Shown: positions 11,309 through 26,300 of the stretch, one piece after another
Numbering within the stretch: the stretch's first letter is position 1
Layout: every line of letters begins with the position of its first letter
From: Panagrolaimus kolymaensis
Lineage: Eukaryota > Nematoda > Chromadorea > Rhabditida > Panagrolaimidae
Assembly: GCA_028622995.1 (NCBI GenBank)
Contig: JAJQJQ010000052.1
Location: forward strand, 496,001 to 560,000
Reading direction: 5' to 3'
Length of the DNA stretch: 64,000 nucleotides
Made by a program: the position numbers and the translations under genes
The notes under the pieces: model-generated
What the model was told of the DNA's origin: nothing
Seen by the model: the letters and a program-made list of their open reading frames with translations, nothing else
Databases searched by the model: none

Positions 11309-14300
11309 CTATAAATAAATAAAATTTAATTATAAATGCAAAAACATTTCAAACAAACAAAAAATAATAAAAAATCAATAAAAGCACTAAAATTATAATT
11401 TATAAAATCCTCCAAATTTTTTGTTTTATTGAATCAAAATAAAAATAAAATAATATATTTATAAAATTTTAAACTTACAATTGCGTCTTTTCTACGAAGA
11501 ATGAGAAGGGCTAATTGATCGCCTTCGCAACATTCACGAATTTTAGAGGTCGCTGTTACGTGTGAAAGACCAAATAACACTTTTCCATTTATCTATAAAA
11601 AAAATAAATACAAAATAGAATGAAATGGGATGGTTAGTCTCGCATGTGATTATTATTGGCTTTAATTTATTCAAAAAAATAAATAAAACTAAAACCAAAA
11701 CCAAAAATAATAACAATAACAAACCTCGAGCAATTCATCACCAACATGAAGAGGAAGGGGAGAAGTGGATTTAATATCAACAACAAAAACCGAAGTTTTT
11801 TCACGATCTCTATTACCAGCGAGGGAAAGGCCTAAACCTTTAGGTGGAATATTTTCAAGTCGAATAAGGATGGGTTCACCAGGTAAATGATTGTATTTTT
11901 GTTTAATTTTCCCTGAAATTTATAAAGTTAAATTATGATTTTTTTTTGTGGCGCAGTTGTTAGAGCAATTGTCATCCGCACCAAAATTAGAAGTTGCAAG
12001 TCTTCATAAAAAATTTTAATAATTTTTATAACTTTTTTTATTTATTCAAAAAATTCATTTTTTCAACTTTAAAATTTGAGTTTTTTTGTTATTCTTTTTT
12101 TTGTGTTTGAGACCTTTCTCACCTGTTGTATAACAAAACCGATCTTCCTCTTCATCATCATCGTCTGTTTTGGGCAGAGCTGCAGCGGATTCAGGATCTA
12201 ATTTTCTCCTCATGGATTCTCTTAATTTACTCATTCTTCTCTGCTTTTGAGATTCCCTCGAACTTGTGGATGCTGCGGCAGAAACAGTTTTATGCTGTTG
12301 AGCGACAGCGACAGCGGAAGCGGCGGCCTCTTCTTTTTCTAATTCTTTTCTTTGTTCTTCTTCTTTTGGAGTTTCTGCCATTCGAACATGTTTTTCTTCA
12401 TCCTTATTATTATCTTTATCTTTATTTTCGTCTTTTTTATTATTTGTTGAAGAAGAAATAATATTTTTTTCATGAATTATTTCAATTTTTTGTTGTTGTT
12501 GTTGCGTTGTTGAAGATTGTTTAGCCGATGGAAAAGCAGAAGCAGACGATGTTGTTGAAGAACCCTGCTGATTTTGATGCTGTTGATGAACAGAAAAACT
12601 TTGAAGTGATTGAACAACAAATTTCACTGGATTAGATGCAGATTTAATTACTTGAACTGCATATTCATGAGTGGCATCTTTGAGATCGATTTCATTTACA
12701 GATATCACTCGATCACCCATAAACATTTTACCTGATTTTCCTGCAGGTGATTCAGGTAATACAGATTTAATAAATATTCCTGAAACAGTATTTCCAGTTC
12801 CTGGAAGTCCACCTTTATGTGAAACTTCAACTCTTCCACCAACTATACTTATTCCAAATGATTCCTTTGGTTCACGATGAAGTATAACCGTTCGAGCTTC
12901 ACCCCAAAAATTATTTCGTTTTTTCTTGGAGGAGCTACTGCCACTGCTGCTATGATTTGGTGGTTGTGGTTGTTGGTGTTCCGATGAGGCTGAGGTTGAT
13001 GGAACAATAGAAATGGAAGTGGATGTGGAAGGCATTTTTAAATCAGATGAAAAAGTTATGGCAGTATTTGATTCTTGATTTTTGGCAGTTGTTTTTGATG
13101 GACCCGGTATTTGTTGTTGTTGAAATTCATAAGGCATTGTTGCTGTTGGTGGTGTTGATTCATTTAAAGGTTTCTAAAAGATAGGAATAATTTAATTAAA
13201 AATAAATTTGTTAATTATTATTTTTAATTTATTTACGCTATTCAGCTAATTTTAATAATAAATTTAAGTCTCGACCGGGATAAATTCAGGTGAGAAATAT
13301 TTAAAAATTTCGAGTCGCTCGTCTATTTTCTTTGGACATCGAAGGTCAAAAAATTTGAATCCCAAAAATTACTTTTAGAATGAACTTTTCAGAATTTCCA
13401 AGAATATTTAATAAGAAAAAAGGTGCTTATCTTTAAAAAATAAATGGAAGAAAAAAATATTTAAAAAGCATGCATGAAAAGTTTTTTCCAACCAAAAAAA
13501 AACACAGCAATCAAAGCCCAATAATAATTTACTTTTTACCAATCTTTTCCAAACCATTAAACATTTTTAATTTTAATGACTTCTTTTTCTTTCTTTATTT
13601 TTTTCTTTTAATGTTTATTGACTTTTTTTAATGCTTCAAAAATAAATGAAAAAAAAAACTTACAGAAGAAATTTTTTCAATTAAGCCACTTTTTGACGTT
13701 GCTGCTGTCAAAGTTGAAACAACAGTTGGGGAAGTAATTGGCGAAGGCAAATTTTCATTAGATTCAACAACAGAAGCAGATTCAACGATGACAGCTTCTT
13801 CTTCGTTTGGATTTTGATGCCAATCCAATGTTCGATAAGAAATTGAAAGTTCAAGAAAACTTTCAGCTAAAGCGGCCTGCAAAAAATGTTAAAAATAAAT
13901 TAAAGGTTATAAAAAAATTGTTTGAAATTTTGTTAATTAGTATATTTGTTGGGTGGAAAAAAAAAATAAGTAAGAAGAGTATGCAAATCGAAAGTGACAA
14001 ACCACATACATGAAGGTAAAAAAATTATTGCTCTAAAAATAGATGAGCAACTAATTACTTTGCAATTGCAATGCCTTCAAATTATTGAATAAAACATTTT
14101 TATTTTTTAGGATAAATTTTTTAAGAAAAAATATAAAACAAAAACATGTCATTTGAGGGACAAAAAATCGGATTAAAAAAGTGACAAAATAATAAAACTA
14201 AGAATCAATAGACTTCTTATTTTCATGCTCCGAATTCAGAAATAAATTTCATTTATAAAAAATTTTTTAAACCAAAACAACCAAGAATTTCAGAAATAAA

Positions 14301-17300
14301 CTTGGAGCAACATTTTATTGCCCGAGTTTTATAAAAAAAAAAGAAGAAGCAAATATCGATAATATGTATTTATGTATATATTCTTAAAGATACTCTCTTC
14401 ATCAAATAAAAAAACATCCTCCTCCAAAAATACAATGTTTTTTTTATGTATGTCAAAAACACATTTGAAAATAAATAAAATAAATAAAGCAATTTAATTT
14501 TTATTTTATTTTTTTTTTATCTTCTCTCCCCAAAAAGTGAAGCTTCTTATAAAAAAAGAAGTTAAAGAAACAACAAACAAGCAAATTTGAAATTTCCATC
14601 TTAGCTTTCCAAGTTTTTCAGAGTCTTCTTGGTGAATCAAAAAAAGAGAAAAACTTAGAAGAAAAAAAAGAAGCAACTAAAATTTAATGGATGCAAATAG
14701 TTTTTTTCTTCTTTATTTTGCGCAAATTTAAAATAAGTTTTTCGCTTTTTCCAAACTTCCAAAGTGTAACAACCATAGAAGTTTTATAAAGTTTTTATCG
14801 AAGAAAAAAAAGAAAGAAAGGAAGAAGAAAAAATTTATTAAATATTGTTATCTCAAAAAAAACTTTGTTACCGAAAGGAAGAAAAAATAAATAAAAAGCG
14901 TTGCTTGTTAAAATGCTATTCATAAGTAAATATAAAATTTGTTTTTGGGTGATTGTAAAAAAGAAAGTAAAAAGCTTAAATAAATTTATCGAAGAATAAT
15001 AATAAAATAAAGCGTAAATAAGTCAAAATTGAACATAAAAAATTCTAAAAAGAAGAAAGTAATGTTCCCAAATCGAAAGCAAAAAAAAGATAAATGAAAC
15101 ATTTTCGTAATAAGTTTTAGGAATTATTTAGTTCGACGACGTTAAAGTTAGGTTTGTATATTTAAAGAAAAGAAGAAAAAAACAAATGGAAATAAATCAC
15201 GCAAATTTTTATTTTGAAAATGGACTGAAAATTAGTATTTTTCTTGCAAAAAAAGAATAATTAAAGCAAGAAACTATACATAGCTTTTTTTTTTATTCTT
15301 GTAAACAATTTTTGAAAACATAGAGAAACGAAAAAATACAAAAAAAATTACTTTTCTGTATATCAAAAATTAATGATAAAAAAAGAAAAATCAAAATAGC
15401 CATATTTTAAAATTAATAAATTGAATTTCATAAGTTTTTAAATACCGATGAAAACTAAAAATTATTCCAATCAAATTCCTTGAAGCCTCAAAAAAAAAAA
15501 ACAAAGCATTCAAACCTCCAACAATAAAACTTCTAAGATAAGAAAGACGGAAGAAAGAAAGAAAGAAATAATATTACGTGTCACATGCGCAAATAAAAAT
15601 ACCACCCAAAGAGCCACGAGAAATAAAAATATATAATAGAGAAAAGGAAGAAGTCCACAAGTCTAAGTCGGTCGGTGGCGGGATTGATTCTCTCTCTCAT
15701 ATTTTTTTTATACTTTATTTCTTTGTTTTTTTTTTTTGTTAGCCTTTCTTTCTCTCAACAAGGCAACTAACTGCTGCAAGCAAAAATAATTACTTACTTA
15801 AATTTTATTTTGTTGAAGATGTATCAAAAAAAGAAGCAAAGAAAAGAAGAGAAGCAAGCGAAGAAGCGACACTCATGTATTTTTTTGCCCTGTCTTGTCA
15901 TTCTTTCTTTTTTTTCTTCGACGTTGAACGATTAAAGAGACACCGACGACGACATGGAAGACATAAAAGATAAAATAAAACGTGGAGGGTGCGCAAATAA
16001 ATATAAATGAAAAATAAAACAAAAACAAGATAAAAAAAAATTGTGGCACTCCCATATTTTTTTTTTATTCCCGCAAAAGTATGTATAAAATCCATAAAAA
16101 TCCAATATTTTCAACAACAAAAATAAACCATCGAGAGTTTTTTATGGATTAAAAAGAGGTCAAAAATAAAAATTTTAATAATAGAATAGTTTAAAACACA
16201 AAAGAAAGAAAAGATTGGTTTAGGAAAAAGTATCGCAAAACGGATAAAAAAATTTTTAAAGAATTAAACAAAATGTAAAATTTTGGGCTCCATTTTTTGG
16301 CTTTAAATTTTTTTGTAGCCTGGATTTTTTTGTGGTTAGATAAAAGTAAAAAAGATTAGCATAAGCTTTATCTTTATTAATAATAATAATTTTAAATAAA
16401 ATAAAACAAGAGAGAAGCCATCAATAAAAGAAGAAGAAAAAAAGTTTCAGAAAAAATATTTAAAAATGTTTCCGAGTCTCCCACGCGCACTACCAAAAAA
16501 AATTCTCAAAAATAATAATAGTATTTTTGTTATAAGATCCAAAATATTATACTGAAACTCTGTTTTTTTTCCTTCAGAATTTTAAGAACCAAAGTTTTAT
16601 AATAATGAATTTTTCAAAAAAAAAAAATTGAAACTAAACGAGAGAATTTTTCCATTGAATATTTTTTGTTTATTCTAAAAGCAAATCAAAAACTATGTTT
16701 TTTTAGGAACAAAAAGTTTTCTAATCTAAAACTATTTAACTTAAAATCCAACTCGAAATTGCATGTTCACTTTCTATCTTTATCGAATAAATATTTAAGA
16801 AAAAAGGGTCATAAAAACAAATAAAATACAGCGACTGCCACAATAAAATAAAAGCAAGACAAAAATCTTACTTTAAATATATCATTTGAATATTCTTCAA
16901 TTAAAATTCCATTTATAATTGATGTAGATTGTTCATTAGCAAATTTTTCTGCTACTTTTATTGCATTCATCGCCATAAATCTATTTTTATTTTTGGTTTT
17001 ATTTTTATTTAATGAAATCATAGTTGTTTTTGTTGTTGGTGGTGCTACATCAAATCCATGTTCATGCATTGGTTGCTCTTCTTCATCTACTTCGTCTTGT
17101 TTTGGATTTCGAAGAGAAGAAATAATATCGTCGTCTTCAAATGATGAATCACTAAATAATTGAGCGGAGGTTGAAGAAGTTCCTGCTGGATTTATTTCAA
17201 TAGCAGCAGTCGAGGAAATTGGAGTTTCACCACTCCCACCACCGCCACCGTTGGGTGTTAATTTTCTACCAAGATATGGACTTTTATAAAATTTAGGGAA

Positions 17301-20300
17301 TACTCTATAAAAAACAAATTAAAAGTTTTAGTTTATTAAGGATAAAATAAAGTAAAGGAAAAAAAGATTTATTCAAGCTTAAAGAAGAAAAAAAAATAGT
17401 TTTAGCTATGTCTTCGAAAGTTTAGTTTTTTTTATTCCATGGTGGTTTAAGAAATAAAGCTCACGATGGACGGAAAGAACGTAAAAAAGGGGGAGATAAA
17501 AAAAAAAGTAAGGAACGAAAAAAAAACTTACTTTGGTGAAAGTCTATTTACAATTGGAGTTATTTCGATTGAAGACTCCGCCTCACGATGAAATCGTTGC
17601 TTCCATAGGCGAGCGTCTGCGGCAGTTATGTATGTAACACTAAAAGAAATAAATATAAATGAAAAAAAATACACACTAAAATTATTATTATTATCAAAAA
17701 AAAGAAATGCCAATGAAAAAAAAAGAAAGAAATTGTTTTTATTAAAAAAAATTTAAAAGAGGGATTTTTCTGAAGAAAATTGCTATTTTATTTTTATTTT
17801 TTGCTTCTCAAGAATTCGAGTTTTTCGAGGATGAGCAGCAACAAAATGAATGAAGAAAGGAAATATTGCGTGTTTTTAATTTAAAGTTCCAGAGAAAAAA
17901 AAAATTTTTTTTTTATTAAGAAAAATTCATCATGTAAGAAACTATGAAGTAGTATGTAAAGTTTTAGAATTAAATACATAAAATTATTGGTGGCCAAAAC
18001 CTTATATAGTTTATCAATTTTTAAATATAAAATTTTTGTTTTTCCAAATGCATTATTTAAAAATACATTTTTTCCCCGGCCTCTAATAAGTTTCATTAGA
18101 GATTCTTAACGTTTCTCTTTATAAAGCCCAATAAATAAATATGAAAAAGATAACCGCGTGTTTTTATCAAATTTTTATTTTACAAAATAAAAATGTCTCA
18201 AAGAATAAACATTGTCTAATTTTTACAGATATATATATGCCTGTCGTAAAAAAATTATATCACATTTAGAAATTTTTGAAGCGAATATTATGAAAATTTT
18301 TGTTTAAAATAAAAACAATAGTTTTGGCTTCTTCGTTCCAATATTATAAACCAAACAATGAAAACTTTTTTTCTTCTTTAAAATCATAAAAGACACACTA
18401 AAGCGTAAAATCTTTTTCTTCTTAAACATATATATTTTACCACCAAAAATGTCTATGTTTTTTTACAAAGAGATAAAAAAAAAGGGAGCTATATCTATCT
18501 ATTGACTATTTAGTGTTTTTTCACAATTTTTCCTTTTCAAAAAAAAATGACATAAACGTCTTTTGGGAGAAAAAAAAGATAGATATAACAAGAAAGATTT
18601 TTATTATGGATTAAGAAGATGTCTATTTTTTTTAAAAGCAGCAGAGGACTCAGTAGCAATTGAAGAAGAAGAAAATAAGATAAATGAAATCCATTCAAAA
18701 AACATAAAAAAATTGGAAAAAGCTTTTAGGAACCAAAAAGTGTTGTTTCGAAAGAAAAAAATTGTTTAATAAATTAATTATTTTTTGGCGGGAAAAAAAT
18801 AAGAATACTTACTTGCACTGGGTGCCAATTAAATTAGTTCTCTTTAAAATAGCTCTAGCTTGAGCATTCGTAACATTTCTTAAAGATTCGGTATTAATTT
18901 TAACAATATAATCTCCAATTTGTACACGACCATCTCGACCTATAGCTTTTTTAGAACAAATTGATTTAACTACGCATCCATTTATTCCTTTATCGATTTC
19001 AGCTTCCACCACTATTCCAAGTGCCAAAGCACCTTTGATAAGTTTAATGGATCGTTCAAGATTTTTCGGGAGAAATATTACATCATAACCCCATGAACCT
19101 TGTAAACTAGGTGAACCACATGGACTTAAACTTCTTGATGAACATGGCGACCAAGTAAGCATAGAGGTGTGACTCTGAAATAAATATAATATATGGAAAC
19201 ATGAATGAGAAAAAAAAATGTGAGCTTTTTGAAAAGGTTTTGCTAATGAAATTATTTTGTTTAAGATATTTTATATATTTAAAGAAATAAATTAAAAATG
19301 CCAAAAAAAATATTTAAACCTAAAAATTATGTATTCGTGAATAGCGATGAAACAATAGAATTTTCAGAAAGGGTCCAACTTCTTTTTTATTGTTTTAGAA
19401 AATAAGAGGTATGTAAGTTTAGAAAAGGAATGATAACTTACTCTTGGAGTTGTAGGTGATGCACTTCCAGATGATGGAAAATAAAGCTGAAAAACAAATT
19501 AATCTATTGATTTTTCTTTATTTTTCTTAATTCTCAAAATATTTGGTTTTTTTGTCAAGAAAAAATTATAAAAAGAAATCCACTAAATTATTTTATATTT
19601 CTTTCCTAGTAATTTTTTGATTTATGTATTTACAAACAAACAAAAAATTGTAAATACATATTTTTTGGAAGATTTTTTAATGATTTTTTTTAAAAAGCAT
19701 TTTCCCTTCTATTTCCTGCCTAAAGGCTTTTAAAAGCAATATTTACCAATAAACACTCTTCCATTAGCTACCCCATCTGTAATGGACATAAAAAAAGGGA
19801 AAGAAATTAATTAGTAAATAAAAAAAATGTCCAATGCCAAATAAGTGTAAAAAATATATAAAAAATGCTTAGTGAATTAAATTTAAAAAAAGGAAATAAG
19901 AAAAAGCCATAAAAAAAGATGTTTCTCCCTTTTTTTGATGCGAGAAAAAAGCGAGCGACTAAATTAAACTAAATGTTTTGAATGATGAAACTGGCATGCA
20001 TTAAATCGATAAATATAAATTTATTTATTTATTTGCTTGCTTGAGTCTTCTTGCTTGCTTACCTGAGGATGTAATTTTCGATATACGTCTGCACCAATCC
20101 AAACTTCTTCAGTGCTTGATGCCCCGGAAATCTGAAGAAGAAGAAAATATTAATATTCAAATTAATTATGGAACCATTTAGTGATGGAACACTTTTTTCA
20201 CACAAAAATTTGTCAAAAAAAGATGGATGTTTTTTAAATAAAAGTCTTGGCCCAAAAATCAAAATAATTATTTTCATGGGTAATCATCGCTAGGTTAAAC

Positions 20301-23300
20301 TTACTCCAGCACCAATGCATAAATTAGGCCGCCTCCTTCTTGTTCGAGGTGAAGTTCCTTTAGCTAATAATCGTTCAGAACGTGAAATAATTGGTGAATG
20401 AGTGCCAAAATGAAGCTGAAAAAAATTTTAAAATTTAAAAAAATAAAAGCCATTTGGGAATTTAAAATCTTCAAAGTCACAAAATCTCAAAGGATAGATA
20501 AATCAAAAAAATGTTTTAACAAAGTTTATTTTTTTTATTTCAAAAAATATTTGTAATGCGTCTTTTAAAGAAAAATCGTGTCAAAGCTTTTTTTCCAATA
20601 ATAAAAAATTTTTTATCAAAAAACAAAATAAGAAAATAATGTGCCTTTTTTCTTTGTAGCTTTTTTTTAAAGGGACAAATGAGTTTCTTAAAATGGGAAA
20701 ATTAGAAAATAAAAAAAAATGGAAGAAGCAGCAAAGGAAGAAGAAAAGCTGCCAAATGAATGAATAAAAAAAATACATACATATTTATGCCATTTTTTTG
20801 AGAACGACCACCATTAAAGAAAAAAAAAGCAGAAGAGTCGCAAATGAAAGAAAAAAAAACTATTTACAATTTCTTTTTCTTTCTCAAGCTGTCTCATCAT
20901 CATCGGACAAAAGCAAATCAAAATAAAGGCATTATAAAAAATAAGAAAATATGGAAATTTGAAAATTAGCACCCAACAAAAAAAAAATAATCTTATTTTT
21001 TTCAAAGGGTTTCTCATTTCCGCCAATTTTTTTATTATTGTTTTTGGAAAAATAATCAGTTAGTTTTTATATTGAAAAATTAAAATACATACTTTCGAAA
21101 ATATGCTAACGAGAAGAAAAAAAATTGGATGAAAGTAAGAAATTTTTTATTATTTGTTGTACTTTCTTTAACCCAGGAAAAATGCGACACTGCCAACTAA
21201 CTAACTAACTCCATTTTTGGAACTCAGCCAAGCCCAAAAAGAAAAAGAAAAAAAGGTTAAAAAAAATCTTGGAATCCATGAAAGCCAAAAACAAAACAAT
21301 GAAGAAATTGTAATAACAATCTTTTTTTAATAAAAATATATTTTTTTAATGAGAAATATAAAAATGAAAAGGAATCACGCAATGTCTGTCTTTTTTGTGC
21401 CAAATGAGGGCTCAAAATTTTTTTATTTTTTTATTTTCCTAATTTTTTTTCATTCACTGAGCTTTTGGTTAATCTTTTTAAAAAAATAAAAAGAAGAAAA
21501 AGAAATACTAAAAGATTTTTTTATTTTTTTAAAGAAGCTAAATGCTATATTTTTTTTTGTTCCGCTATTGCTTTATCTCCTTTTCTTTATTTTTTCTTTT
21601 GCCGATTTAATGCAAAAAAAGCAAATGGAAAAAACATCAATATCAGATATATAAATAAAAGCAAGAAATGCAATAACGATTTTTTTCTTGCATCCGTGAT
21701 GGAGATATATTTTTTTTGCAAAAATAAAAAATGAAGTGATGGAAGATGCATTAAAAAAGCATGAAATTAAAAATTTTAAAATATAGATAGAAAAGACATA
21801 AAACGTGAAATTCAAATGTCGTCAGAAATTTTTATTATTAAAGTTTGCAGTTTTTTTTATTAAAAATTAAATAAGAAAAGTAAGTATTTTTTTTCTGCCA
21901 AAAATAATGGATTTTGTTTGGCAAAAATAAAACAAGAAAAATAATTTTCTAGCCATCTTTCAAGCTTTTTTTTAGTTTTCCCAAAAAAATAAACTAAAAT
22001 CTTAAGTTTCTTTTTTTTCTTTTTTAAACAAAAGCAACAATAAACTTGAGCCCAAAAGAAAATTATTAACGACGACTAAAAAAAATAAATAACAATGAAG
22101 AAAAAAAATAATATGAATTATTCAACTACAATATTTTTTTTTGGAACAGCATTGTCAAAATATATTTTCCAAAGTAACAATAAAAAAATATCTATCTTCT
22201 TTAGGTGTCAAAAAAATTTCAATCAAATGTTTTTCTTTCGCTTTTATACTTTCTAACAACAAAAGATTTTTTTTTTGGGTTTCTGATTTTAAATTTCCAC
22301 ATTTTTTTGGGAATTTTAAATTTTAAAAAAGCATAGAGCAAAAAATAATAATAAAGAAAATTGCAAAAAAACGTTCATACTTTTTTTCGTTGATAATAAC
22401 AAAAAATAAAGAATGAAAGGAAAAGAAAAAGAAAAAAATATTGGCAGGTGTTAGTTGAATTGAATTGAATCAAAACACCATTATTACAATCGATGCCGCC
22501 GCCTGCGACGACGATGATGGTGGCGAGCTTTTTTTTTTCTTTTTGTTGTTGGCTTTGATCGAAGGAAATAAAGGCAGTGATTTATGGGATTTGGAAGAAA
22601 AAAAAAAGACTTTCACTTTATCACTTTATTTTTTATTTTAGAGTAAATAAAAGAAAAGAGAAAAAAAAAGAAATTTTTTGGGATAAAATTAATTAGAAAA
22701 AAGAAAAAAAATGATCATTGGAAAATGCGAGGAAATATCATTATTATTTAGCCCCTTAAATGTTGCTGAATTTCCTGTGAAAGCAAAAAATTGAAAAATT
22801 TTTCAAATAAACTCTTTTTTCTTTCAACAAATTTAAATAATTACATAACTTTTTTTATTCTTTTTTTTTTTAAAACTACGAAATTCAATATTTTATAAAT
22901 AATTTTAATTTTTTACCTGATCAACTGGAACAGGTTTAGCTATGCCAAGTCTCACTAAACCAGCTGGAGTGGATTTTAATGAATTTACAGCTTGTTCCAA
23001 ATTAGCATTAGATAAATCAGTGGCATTAACAAATAATAATCTATCACCGGGAACTATTCGACCATCAGCTTGTGCTATTCCACCAGGAACCAAGGAACGA
23101 ATAACGATCACCGATTCTCCAGGATGCATGGGATCTTGATAATCAATAATTGAAAAACCAAGCCCACGAGAATCTTTCTCTAATGTTACAACTATTGGAA
23201 CACAATTCCATATGGCTAATCCAGATAAATGTTCAAGCGAACGAGATTTGAGACGTTTAGCAACCTAAAAAAAATATTGTTTTGAATTATCAAACTTTTA

Positions 23301-26300
23301 ATTTCAAAAAGAAAATAAAAAGCAAACAAATTTATTAATAAAAAGTTTGTTTCGGGATTGATAGAATTTATTTCAAAGGACTTTTGAAGTTCAAAACAAG
23401 AAAAATTAAAAAATCGCGACAAAAACAAAATCTTCTATTTTTTATAAAAAATTTAAATTTTCATTTACCTCATTTAAAAAATATCCTCCGCCATTATTAT
23501 TATAAATATTATTATTTTTATTTTTATACGAAGATAAATTAAGTGCTGATTCTGATTTAGCTTTTACAATTCGATCCAATCCATCTGAAGCTAATAAAGT
23601 ATATGCAAGAGGTAGAGATTGTTCGGGTGAAGGCATATATAAATTTATTTGTTGAGCTTTGCGACATAATATAAGGCGAACATCTTTTTGTTGTTGTTCA
23701 TTTCTAAGTGAGCCAACAGCTTTGGTTAAAGCTTGTCGAACGGTGACATGACTTTCACCATATAAAACTTGATCATTAACCTAAACTTTTCGATTATAAA
23801 ATTTTAGTAAAAAAAAAAATTTAGAATGATTTTTTTTTATTTTGAATTCCGAAAATGAAATTAAGAATTCGGTATTCAAGACTTTCAAATTACATGTATC
23901 TCGATTAAATTATTCAAAAAAAATTTTTGATGCGATTAGAATATTCAAAAAATTAGTTTACAAATGCTTAGGAATAAATTTACATATTCTTTATTTTATA
24001 CTCAATGTTAGTTAAAATGGTTCTCAAAAAAGGCTTAAAAAGAATTTCAAAGTTTAACTTTAAACTTTTTGGGACCAAATTTTTTAAATAGTTTAAGTTC
24101 TGATTCGATTCGAATTTTTTTAAATCCAAAATTTTCGAATAATTAAATCGAATATTCAAATTTTCGATATCCAAAGAGTTTCAAATAAAAAAAACTTTAA
24201 CATTTATCTAACCTGAAGTAATTCATCTCCAGCTTTAAGTAAACCACATTTTGCGCCTGGACCATCCTTTCTTAATGATTCTACATAATGATGTGGGCAT
24301 AATTGAGTTCCATCAATTACATCTACCGTACCTTCCAATGATATTCCAAGGCCTCCATCAATATCCATTTTATCTGGATGTATCATAACACTAATCACTT
24401 CAAAATCATTCCCTAATTTTGTTTGCCATGAATGTTTATAATCCAGCAAAGTTGATTGAACATCCACTATTTGAGTATCGGTTTCTTGTTCGTGTAACAT
24501 TTTTAAACAAATTGCTTGAGGGGAATCAATAGAAAATCGAATCATTTTTAATCTCACTCGATTACCAGATTTTATTAAAGTTTTAACTGATTGTGAATGA
24601 CTTAAATTTTCTAAAGTATTTCCATTTACATCTATTATTAAATCGTGTACTCGAATTTTATTTGAGTAATGTGCGGGCGAATTGGGAACCAAAGATTTTA
24701 CAAATACACCGGAAATTTCTTCTGAAAATAAAAAGAAAAATTATTTATAAAAACCAATTTAAAAAAGGTTTTAATAAATAAATTATACAAATTTAAGGGT
24801 TTCCAAGATAATTCAAGAAATGTAAGTCAAAGTTTTCTCAGAATTGCCCAGAAACAAATTTGAAAATTCAAAATCCGAGTTTAGGTAGTTTCGTTAATAT
24901 TTAAAAAAAGGATAATTTTGATGAGAAAAAAATTTTAAAAATCAAGAACCAATATTTAAATAGCTCTTAACTTTGATTTAAAAAAAGTATTCGTAATTCT
25001 TTTAAAAATGAAAAAATTCGAGACGTTCTAATATTTAATAAGAAAAGTTTAAAAAAGTATAGAGCAGAACCTCAATTTTTTTGGAACGGATGTTTATGAT
25101 GAGAAAAATCAAAGAACTATTTAGGCAACAAAAAAAAGTTTTCAAACCCCTTTTTCAAAAGCTTATTCGCTAAAAAAATTTAAAAAGGAAAAATAAAAAT
25201 AAAAATAGGAAATGCAAATTTTAAAATTTACATTTGCGTTTTTAAACTATATTTTTTTTTAGAAATCACTAACAACAACAAATTTTTTTAAGAGATAAAA
25301 TCTTATGGGTGGCGGCCGCAGTCAATATTAGCAGTCGTTGTCTGCTTTTTATAAAATGTGTTTTATCATGAAATAAAAAAACCGAAAAAGGAGAAAAGCT
25401 GCTACAACTAATTTAAATAGGGAGTAATAAAAATAATTTTTCTTTTTTTTTGTTTTGGGAATGATGAAGAAAGGCACAACACGAAAATGAGTCGAAAGAA
25501 GGAAAAAAACAACAAATAAAAAAAGTATTAACGCGGCGCTTCATTACTAATTTATTTTTTGGAGGATACTTGTTGTTGTCATCCTTGAAAAGCTTCCTTT
25601 CCTTGCTTGATGCTGTTGCTCCTATATTTGGTCGATGGGAAAGCTCAATGACAAAATAGCATGCGAGAAAATAAAAAAATAAAATAGAAATAAACCACCG
25701 AAACGTGTCCATCCAAAATAAAATAAAATAAATTTAAAAAAAAGTGCAGACAGAAACAGGAAGAAAAAAAATTGTTTTTTATATGTTTGTCTCCATAAAA
25801 ATAAGGCATCGAATGCCTTCCACCCTCTTAATTCCTACCAAGTGCCAAAAAATTAAAAATAGCCAAGGAATTTTGTTTATTAAAAAGTAAGCAACCGAGA
25901 CTGAAAAGAAATTTTTTTTTGGCGATAATCCAAAAATTTCTTTAATCGAAAAATATTTAAAAATATATAAATAATTAGTGTTTTTTTATTGTTCGTTCGA
26001 GACGAATTTTTTTTGAAGGTTTTGTCTTACAACCGCGGTTTCATTTTTCTAACCTTTTTTTTAAAGTTTTTTAATAAAAAAAAGTAGGCGATAAAAAAAA
26101 TACACATCGGTAAGTAAAAGAAAAAAAATAAATGGGACGACTCAAATCTTCTCCTTTTTTACTCGCTTTTTTGTGTGGGTTTTCATCGACTTTGCAAACC
26201 CAAAGAAAGAAGCTTCAAACATATTTTATTTTTTTGGGAAGGGCGAGCGCCATCATCGTTTTTTTTTTGTTGTTGTCTTCGTCGCCCTTCATCCTCGAAG

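Noticed and set aside
19747..19776. 30-nt segment with good AG and GT flanks between mpz-1 exons 15 and 16
   Set aside because: In the host frame it reads ATG GGG TAG. It could be a poison micro-exon, but there is no further support.
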